A stretch of DNA of 64,000 bases, taken from positions 3,224,001-3,288,000 of the forward strand of contig NZ_CP119147.1 of NCBI RefSeq assembly GCF_029167645.1, in the 5' to 3' direction. A program made the translations under genes and the position numbers. The notes beneath the pieces were generated by a model. It ran no database searches. It had not been told where the DNA came from and saw only the letters and a list, made by a program, of their open reading frames with translations. The first letter of the stretch is position 1. Each line of letters begins with the position of its first letter. This DNA comes from Streptomyces sp. AM 2-1-1 (lineage in GTDB: Bacteria; Actinomycetota; Actinomycetes; Streptomycetales; Streptomycetaceae). Positions 58,988 to 64,000 of the stretch are shown here, piece after piece.

Positions 58988-59587
58988 TCAGACATCGAGA
59001 AGCCGCCTCCCCTCGAACGCGCGGCCCAGGGTCACTTCGTCCGCGTACTCCAGGTCCCCGCCCACGGGCAGACCACTGGCGAGACGGGTGACGCGGAGCC
59101 CCATCGGCTTGACCATCCGCGCCAGATACGTCGCGGTGGCCTCGCCCTCGAGGTTCGGGTCGGTCGCCAGGATCAGCTCGGTGATGGAGCCGTCGGCGAG
59201 CCGGGCGAGCAGCTCACGGATGCGCAGATCGTCGGGGCCGACACCCTCGATGGGACTGATCGCACCGCCCAGCACGTGGTAGCGGCCCCGGAACTCGCGG
59301 GTCCGCTCGATCGCGACGACGTCCTTCGGCTCCTCGACCACGCAGATGACCGACAGGTCACGACGGGTGTCCCGGCAGATGTTGCACTGCTCCTGCTGCG
59401 CGACGTTGCCGCAGATCGAGCAGAAGCGGACCTTGTCCTTGACCTCCAGGAGGGCATGGGCGAGGCGCCGGACATCGGTCGGCTCCGCCTGCAGAACGTG
59501 GAAGGCGATCCGCTGCGCGCTCTTGGGACCGACGCCCGGGAGCCTGCCCAGTTCGTCGATGAGGTCCTGAACAACGCCTTCGTACAA
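58988..59587 (-). CDS. recR: Recombination mediator RecR
   Basis: 199 residues, intact. It assists RecF/RecO in loading RecA on single-stranded gaps. HhH motif [18 protein letters not shown] (about 16-33), the C4 zinc finger [16 protein letters not shown] (about 55-70), and a Toprim domain ([19 protein letters not shown] onwards) are all present. The start codon is TTG (59587), fixed by the conserved [20 protein letters not shown] and AAGG seven bases upstream; the TTG is unusual but seen for streptomycete recR. Downstream of ybaB on the same strand with 135 bases between. Confidence 0.96.
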   Translation of the reverse strand: MYEGVVQDLIDELGRLPGVGPKSAQRIAFHVLQAEPTDVRRLAHALLEVKDKVRFCSICGNVAQQEQCNICRDTRRDLSVICVVEEPKDVVAIERTREFRGRYHVLGGAISPIEGVGPDDLRIRELLARLADGSITELILATDPNLEGEATATYLARMVKPMGLRVTRLASGLPVGGDLEYADEVTLGRAFEGRRLLDV

Positions 59588-59722
59588 CGGAACGCCTTTC
59601 CTTCAATTCCTGCTCGTACCGTAGTGGGTACGCGTCAGTACCAATAGGGGGGTCGGACGGGCCGCTCGCCGGAGACGGCAGGGGGTCGTGGCGGGCCCGG
59701 ACGACGGCTCGACGCCAGGCCC

Positions 59723-60058
59723 TCAGAAGGGGAGGCCGGGCATGTCGCCCAGTCCCTGGGCGAGCGGGCCGAGCTTCTGCTGCTGGAGGACGGCCGCGTT
59801 CTCGTTGGCCGCGTGGACGGCGGCGACCACGAGGTCGGCCAGGGTCTCCGTGTCCTCGGGATCGACCGCCTTGGGGTCGATGACGAGAGCGCGAAGCTCG
59901 CCGGAGCCGCTCACGGTGGCCTTCACCAGGCCGCCACCCGCCTGCCCCTCCACCTCGGTCCGCGCCAGCTCGTCCTGAGCCTCCGCGAGATCCTGCTGCA
60001 TCTTCTGGGCCTGCTGCAGCAACTGCTGCATATTGGGCTGACCACCACCGGGAATCAT
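59723..60058 (-). CDS. ybaB: YbaB/EbfC nucleoid-associated protein
   Basis: 111-residue DNA-binding protein of the YbaB/EbfC family. [20 protein letters not shown] is followed by [17 protein letters not shown] and [20 protein letters not shown], the coiled-coil tweezers and beta-sheet of the fold. It dimerises and may coat or condense DNA. It sits next to recR, the arrangement found in most bacteria. ATG 60058 has AGGAG about six bases upstream. Normal length. Confidence 0.93.
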   Translation of the reverse strand: MIPGGGQPNMQQLLQQAQKMQQDLAEAQDELARTEVEGQAGGGLVKATVSGSGELRALVIDPKAVDPEDTETLADLVVAAVHAANENAAVLQQQKLGPLAQGLGDMPGLPF

Positions 60059-60426
60059 GGTCGCTCCTGGGCTTTCCGTCGACGGATGTTTGGTTAAAAC
60101 GAGCGTACGTGCTCGTCCTCTGCCCCGCTTCACCCGTAGGAAGCAACTCTTTCGAGTGAGATTCGCCGCCGCCGGAAAACGCCCTATACCTGACCAGAGC
60201 CCGACAGCACGCTGCATTACCGCGATTTCGCGCCCAGGGCCCACCATTCGGCGGTAGGAAGAGCATGCGTACCGCCACACTCACCCGCACCGCCGGTCAC
60301 GCAGGGTCCGTGCAGCCGACCGGCAGAGTTGGCGCAGCGAGTCAGTCGGCGGAGTCGGTGAACGTCAGTGGAGTTACCCGAGTCAGACCCTCCGTAGTTC
60401 CACGCAGAGTGCAGAGGAGTGCGCCG

Positions 60427-61239
60427 GTGAGCCAGCCGGAGACGCCGCCCGAGGGGCCGCCCCGCAAGGAATCCGCTGCGGGGTCATCCGGTGACACCAC
60501 CGGAATCACGCATTCCGCTACTGCCCCGGGACCAGGAGCGCCGGAGTCGGGGGGGCCGGGGCGCGATCTCCCCGCGCGAGCCTTCCCGCTCGGCGACTGG
60601 GGCGAGCCCGCCGAACGCCTGGACGAGTTGTACCAGTGGGTGGAGACGGGCGCGCTGGAGACGGTGGCCTGGTACCTCAAGGACCGCACCTGGAAGCGGC
60701 GCGGCGCCCGCGGACTGCGGGTGGCCACCTCCGTCGGGGTCGTCGCGGGCGCGGGGCTGCCGCTGCTCGACCTGACGGGCGCTCTGCACGACGCGGCGGG
60801 GTACGGCTACTTCTCGCTGCTGCTCGGCGCGGCCTCCATGGCCTGCGACCGGTACTTCGGCCTGACCTCAGGCTGGATAAGGGATCTGGCCACCGCGCAG
60901 GCCGTGCAGCGCAGGCTCCAGGTGTTGCAGTTCGACTGGGCCTCGGAGTCCGTACGAGAGGTGCTGGGCCCGACCGAGGGGACCGCGAGCGAGGCCGCCG
61001 AGCGCTGCCTCGGGGTGCTGCGGCGCTTCTCCGAGGACATCACGGAGCTCGTACGGTCCGAGACGGCGGACTGGATGGTGGAGTTCCGCGCCGGGCCCGC
61101 ACCCATGGGGATGCAGTCACTGGCGACGGGCACCGGCATCGGCCGGGGCGAGCACCCCGGGCCACCCGGACGCTTCTCGATGCCCTCGGTGGCCCGGCCG
61201 AACATGCCCCGGCAACGACCGCCCGAGCCGCCCCGGTGA
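60427..61239 (+). CDS. SLATT-domain two-helix membrane protein
   Basis: 270 residues. The first 55 residues are low complexity. ELYQWVETGALETVAWYLKD then RTWKRRGARGLRVATSVG is a SLATT domain start, with two membrane helices (VGVVAGAGLPLLDLTG and YGYFSLLLGAASMACDRYFG) and a following amphipathic helix (AQAVQRRLQVLQFDWASE). SLATT proteins are predicted pore-forming effectors in nucleotide-signalled immune systems. Here no SMODS nucleotidyltransferase or SLOG sensor is adjacent, and the gene is in a core chromosomal context, so an immune role is unproven. GTG 60427 has GAGGAG seven bases upstream; the frame continues to 60265. Divergent from ybaB. Confidence 0.82.
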   Translation: MSQPETPPEGPPRKESAAGSSGDTTGITHSATAPGPGAPESGGPGRDLPARAFPLGDWGEPAERLDELYQWVETGALETVAWYLKDRTWKRRGARGLRVATSVGVVAGAGLPLLDLTGALHDAAGYGYFSLLLGAASMACDRYFGLTSGWIRDLATAQAVQRRLQVLQFDWASESVREVLGPTEGTASEAAERCLGVLRRFSEDITELVRSETADWMVEFRAGPAPMGMQSLATGTGIGRGEHPGPPGRFSMPSVARPNMPRQRPPEPPR

Positions 61240-61278
61240 GGAGTGGCCTCACCGGGACGACGTCCGCGCGGTGCGCCG

Positions 61279-61929
61279 TCAGCTGAAGATGATCATCGAG
61301 CCCTGCGCGAGACTGCGGGTCACCGCCGCGTGCAGGCCCAGCCAGACGTGCCGCTCCCGGGCGAAGGGACTCGCGTCGTACGCGATCGGGTCGGCCGGCT
61401 CCTCCAGTTCGGTGGGCCGGGTGGGCGGCGCGGGGGCCGCCGGCGGGTTCCCGGGGTCGATGCCGAGAGACGGTGCGACGAACTCCAGTTCGCGCAGCAG
61501 GCCGTGCGAGGATCCGAGCGGACCGCCTCCCTCCAGCAGTGCGTCGTTGGAGAGGGGCACCGGGAAGTCCACCGGGACGTACGCGCCGGCGTGGTCGAAG
61601 TGCCAGACCAGGTGGGACTGCTGCGCGCTCTGCTCGAACATCTCCAGCAACTGCTCGTAGTCCCCGCCGAGTCCGTCGACGGGCGTGACCGCCAACCCGC
61701 TGAGCTGGAGCAGGTAGGCCCGGCGCAGGAAGTGCAGCGCCTCGTAGTCGAAGCCGGCGACCGGGGCCACGTCCCCGGTGAGGCCCGGCATGTACGCGTA
61801 CACGGGGACGGGCGGCAGTCCGGCCTCGCCCAGCGCGTTGTCGTAGACGGCGATCTCTTCGGCGAAGGGGTTGTCGGGGCTGTGGCACAGCACATCGACG
61901 AGGGGGACGAGCCACAGGTCACAGGCCAC
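61279..61929 (-). CDS. Conserved streptomycete hypothetical protein
   Basis: 216 residues, begins MACDLWLVPLVDVLCHSPDN and contains LPPVPVYAYMPGLTGDVAPV and YEALHFLRRAYLLQLSGLAV, with an acidic, Pro-rich tail. I do not recognise a family with known function. Soluble; no signal peptide or metal motif. The start GTG 61929 has only a weak site. Downstream gene end is 40 bases from the convergent SLATT gene stop. Seems conserved in this place in streptomycetes from memory. Confidence 0.72.
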   Translation of the reverse strand: MACDLWLVPLVDVLCHSPDNPFAEEIAVYDNALGEAGLPPVPVYAYMPGLTGDVAPVAGFDYEALHFLRRAYLLQLSGLAVTPVDGLGGDYEQLLEMFEQSAQQSHLVWHFDHAGAYVPVDFPVPLSNDALLEGGGPLGSSHGLLRELEFVAPSLGIDPGNPPAAPAPPTRPTELEEPADPIAYDASPFARERHVWLGLHAAVTRSLAQGSMIIFS

Positions 61930-62251
61930 GAAGTCTCGCTCTCACACGGTTGGGCGCTCGTCGGGACAGCGTAATGCGGCAGGTGGGCCGCGCACAGGGT
62001 CTCGACGGCCACGGAACCGGGACGAATCCGGATACGGGAGGAGCCCGGCACCTCACGGGTCGCAGACGGCCCGGGGGACGACCCGGGCCCCGGGCGTACC
62101 GCGAGGTGGGGCGGCAGAGGGTGGGCGGGGCGAGCGGTGCGGACTGCCGCGCCGGGGTGAGCGGCGAAGGGGCGCGCCTGCCGGGGTGAGCGGCGGCGGG
62201 CCGGAGTCGAGCGGCAGGGGCCGAGCGGGGCGCTTCGGCGGCCGGTGCCTC
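61930..62251. other. Gap between hypothetical gene and GntR regulator
   Basis: 322 GC-rich bases upstream of the hypothetical gene and downstream of the GntR gene. No gene or clear hairpin is recognised. Confidence 0.55.
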
Positions 62252-62965
62252 TCAGTCCCTGCTCACTGGCGCGTCCGCCGGCGGGGTGCGCTCCGCGGCC
62301 AGCAGCTGTTCCGCCCATTCCACTTCCCGGGCGTAGTACGCGCGCAGCATCGCGAGCACCGCCGCCCGGTCCTCTGAGGTGACGGCGTCGGCGAGCGCCT
62401 CGTGGTCGAGCCAGAGCAGTCGGTCCCGCTCGGCGCTGGTGGGGTGGGTACGGAGCCGGTGCAGCAGGAAGACCCAGCCCTGAACCCGGAGGGTGGCGAG
62501 GAACTCGCTGATGTGGGGGTTGCCGACGAACGCGCTCAGCTCCCGCCAGAAGCGCAGGTCGTAACCGATGAGTACGTCCAGCTCACCGCCCTTCGCGGCG
62601 CGGGACGCCTCGGAGGCGCGGCGCCGGACCGACGCCATCGCCTCGCCCCTGACCGCGGGCGGCCGGCAGCCGCTGAAGACGCCCTCCACGATGACGGATC
62701 GCGCCTGCACGATGGAGCGGTAGTCCCCGGCGCTGAACACGCGGACCTGGAATCCGCGGTGTTCGTCGGAGACCAGGAGGCCCTGGGAGGTCAGGTCGAA
62801 GAGCGCCTCGCGGACGGGCGTCGCGGAGACCCCGTACTGCTCGGCGATCTGCTTGACGGTGAATTCCTTGCCCGACGGCAGACGTCCCGCGAGGACTTCG
62901 TCACGCAGGGCGCCGGAGATTTGGCGCCGCAGCGTGTTGCGGGTCACACCTCCGCTCGGGCTCAT
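62252..62965 (-). CDS. GntR family transcription regulator
   Basis: 237 residues. The N-terminal winged HTH is RRQISGALRDEVLAGRLPSG then KEFTVKQIAEQYGVSATPVR with EALFDLTSQGLLVSDEHRGF as the wing. The C-terminal domain is helical, of FadR/FCD type, with RFWRELSAF near residue 140 and typical Asp/His-containing helices (WLDHEALADAVTSEDRAAVL); metal or small-acid ligands are known for the class. ATG 62965 has GGGGAGGG six bases upstream. No divergent target gene is seen in the window, so the regulon is unknown. Confidence 0.9.
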   Translation of the reverse strand: MSPSGGVTRNTLRRQISGALRDEVLAGRLPSGKEFTVKQIAEQYGVSATPVREALFDLTSQGLLVSDEHRGFQVRVFSAGDYRSIVQARSVIVEGVFSGCRPPAVRGEAMASVRRRASEASRAAKGGELDVLIGYDLRFWRELSAFVGNPHISEFLATLRVQGWVFLLHRLRTHPTSAERDRLLWLDHEALADAVTSEDRAAVLAMLRAYYAREVEWAEQLLAAERTPPADAPVSRD

Positions 62966-63210
62966 CCCGTTCCCTCCCCATTTTTCTGTTCGGGACACCA
63001 TAAGGCAGTCCCACCCTGCCCGGATCCGGGCAGGGTGGGACGAGAAGGCGATACGCGGACAGAGGTGAGAGGAGGTTGCTTTCTGCGGGAAATCTTCCCG
63101 CACGAAGGGCATATGTCGGAAATTTATCTCGCCGAAGGCCGGTACTGCGCCAGGCGTCGATCCCGTGGCCTCAGTCACTCACCGCTCGGGGCGGACGGCC
63201 CGAGGCGGCA

Positions 63211-63266
63211 GGGCGGCCCGAGCAGGGCGGTCCGAGCAGGCCGGTCCGAGCAGGCCGGTCCCGGGG
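63211..63266. repeat. 14-bp tandem repeat, four units
   Basis: GGGCGGTCCGAGCA-type units at 63211, 63225, 63239 and 63253 (last degraded). Unit length is not a multiple of three. Confidence 0.85.
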
Positions 63267-63395
63267 CGGAGCCCGAAGTCCCGGGCCCGTACGCCCACGG
63301 CGACGGCCCACCCCGCAGGCGTACGGGACACGGCCGCCCGCGAAGACCGGGGAAGCACGACTTCCTCACGCCCCGGAGGGCGCCGAACCGCACGC

Positions 63396-63462
63396 GGACG
63401 TGGACATGTACGCGGACGTGGACGCAGACAGGCAGGTGGACGTGGACATGTACGCGGACGTG
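63396..63462. repeat. 25-bp direct repeat, two copies
   Basis: Exact copies at 63396-63420 and 63438-63462, beginning GGACGTGGACATGTACG. Starts are 42 bases apart (17 bases between). Confidence 0.9.
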
Positions 63463-63838
63463 CCAGGGCTTTCGCCTGCACCCCGACGGTCCCCGGAAGC
63501 CGCTGGCAGGGCACTGACCGGGTGGGCCGGTGGGCACCTCACCCGATCGTGGGAGAGGTGCCCGGCGGCATCAACCTTTCGGACCGGGCGGCGCTCTGTG
63601 AAGGGGTGACGGACCAAGGACGTCGGCCTCCCTCCCAAAGAGAGCCGTCGCGGAAGAAGGGCATCACCATGGAGAGTTCACGCACAGCGACGCGTACGCC
63701 GACACATGCGTCGATGCGCGCAGCGGCTCGCCCATCGGCGCACACCGTGGCGCCCACCTCGACGGCGACGCGTCGCGGAGCCTTCCCGCCGCCGACGACC
63801 GCCCGGAGGACCCCGGGCAGGTCTACCGCCCGGCTCGC

Positions 63839-63880
63839 CAGGTGGATGCCGTGTGCCGGAGAGGACACGGCATCCACCTG
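63839..63880. terminator. Terminator of right-edge hydrolase gene
   Basis: Perfect 16-bp arms CAGGTGGATGCCGTGT / ACACGGCATCCACCTG with a 10-base loop, 28 bases beyond the stop of the minus-strand hydrolase. Confidence 0.8.
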
Positions 63881-63908
63881 CGGCCTGCGCGTCGCGGCAG
63901 GTTCCGGG

Positions 63909-64000
63909 TCAGGCGTGGTCGCGCGGGATCCGCTCGTTCCAGGTGCGCGAGAAAGTCCGGCGGCCGTCCTCGTAGCCGTCGAGCGTCGCGTCGACCAGGA
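63909..64000 (-). CDS. CocE/NonD or X-Pro peptidase-type hydrolase, C-terminal end (partial)
   Basis: Only the last 30 residues are in the window: LVDATLDGYEDGRRTFSRTW then NERIPRDHA before a TGA at 63909. The pattern AyEdgrrvFsRTW-(x)n-IPRD is the end of the X-Pro dipeptidyl-peptidase C-terminal jelly-roll of CocE/NonD hydrolases. Catalytic residues lie outside the window, so activity cannot be judged. Codon bias is strongly coding. The gene runs out of the right edge and is followed by a perfect 16-bp hairpin. Confidence 0.6.
   Translation of the reverse strand, partial: LVDATLDGYEDGRRTFSRTWNERIPRDHA

Larger units (their letters stand above)
62966..63908. other. Long repeat-rich intergenic region
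   Basis: 943 bases between the GntR gene and a hydrolase end. It contains a 14-bp repeat (63211-63266), a 25-bp direct repeat (63396-63462), a coding-like frame (63674-63838) and a hairpin (63839-63880). No whole gene is recognised. Confidence 0.6.

Overview
The window looks like core chromosome of a Streptomyces species. GC is very high with strong third-position GC bias, GTG and TTG starts are frequent, and wblA, a DUF4244 Flp-like pilin, an Imd-like HAD phosphatase and an aspartokinase/asd pair are all present. From memory, the gene order parallels the S. coelicolor block around SCO3550-SCO3621; this was not checked against a database.

Left end (1-8.8 kb): the 3' part of a DECH-box helicase converges on a minus-strand secretion operon. 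Read in its own direction the operon is CpaE-like protein, TadA ATPase, TadB and TadC membrane proteins, DUF4244 pilin-like protein, TadE, and a second TadE-like protein. Most junctions are ATGA overlaps. Its upstream gap carries several same-orientation DnaA-box-like 9-mers, followed by an Imd-like HAD phosphatase.

9-21.5 kb: a Fic-fold protein with degraded motifs, divergent from a CooC-like ATPase; a lipoprotein polysaccharide deacetylase; a SulP transporter fused to a beta-carbonic anhydrase; acetyl-CoA synthetase (acs) with a strong terminator and a 19-bp repeat array; then nhaA, a small holin-like membrane protein and an epoxide-hydrolase-like protein.

21.9-35 kb: a block whose order is shared with Mycobacterium tuberculosis Rv3671c-Rv3682: MarP protease, CoA-type NUDIX hydrolase, endonuclease III, Crp, metallo-beta-lactamase-fold hydrolase, second NUDIX protein, RidA, DUF4177 peptide, two ArsA-like ATPases, WblA and a bifunctional penicillin-binding protein. 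It mixes envelope stress, DNA repair, redox/developmental regulation and peptidoglycan synthesis.

35-48 kb: YqeY, metallophosphoesterase, Pr6Pr membrane protein, tRNA-Pro(CGG), a gene-poor kilobase, a small conserved protein, TatA, glutamyl-tRNA synthetase, a LuxR-type regulator, a secreted SGNH hydrolase, an NTF2-like protein, an S9 peptidase and SURF1.

48-64 kb: an ECF sigma factor coupled to a very repetitive single-pass membrane protein (probable anti-sigma or regulator), the asd/ask pair, a decayed gene, a winged-helix plus zinc-ribbon protein, a TetR/SDR divergent pair, DUF5063, recR, ybaB, a SLATT-domain membrane protein, a conserved hypothetical, a GntR regulator, a repeat-rich gap, and the C-terminal tip of a probable CocE/NonD hydrolase. 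Recurrent themes are short in-frame tandem repeats, probable leaderless promoters (a TANNNT-like hexamer 6-7 bases before the start codon) and strong GC hairpins between convergent genes.
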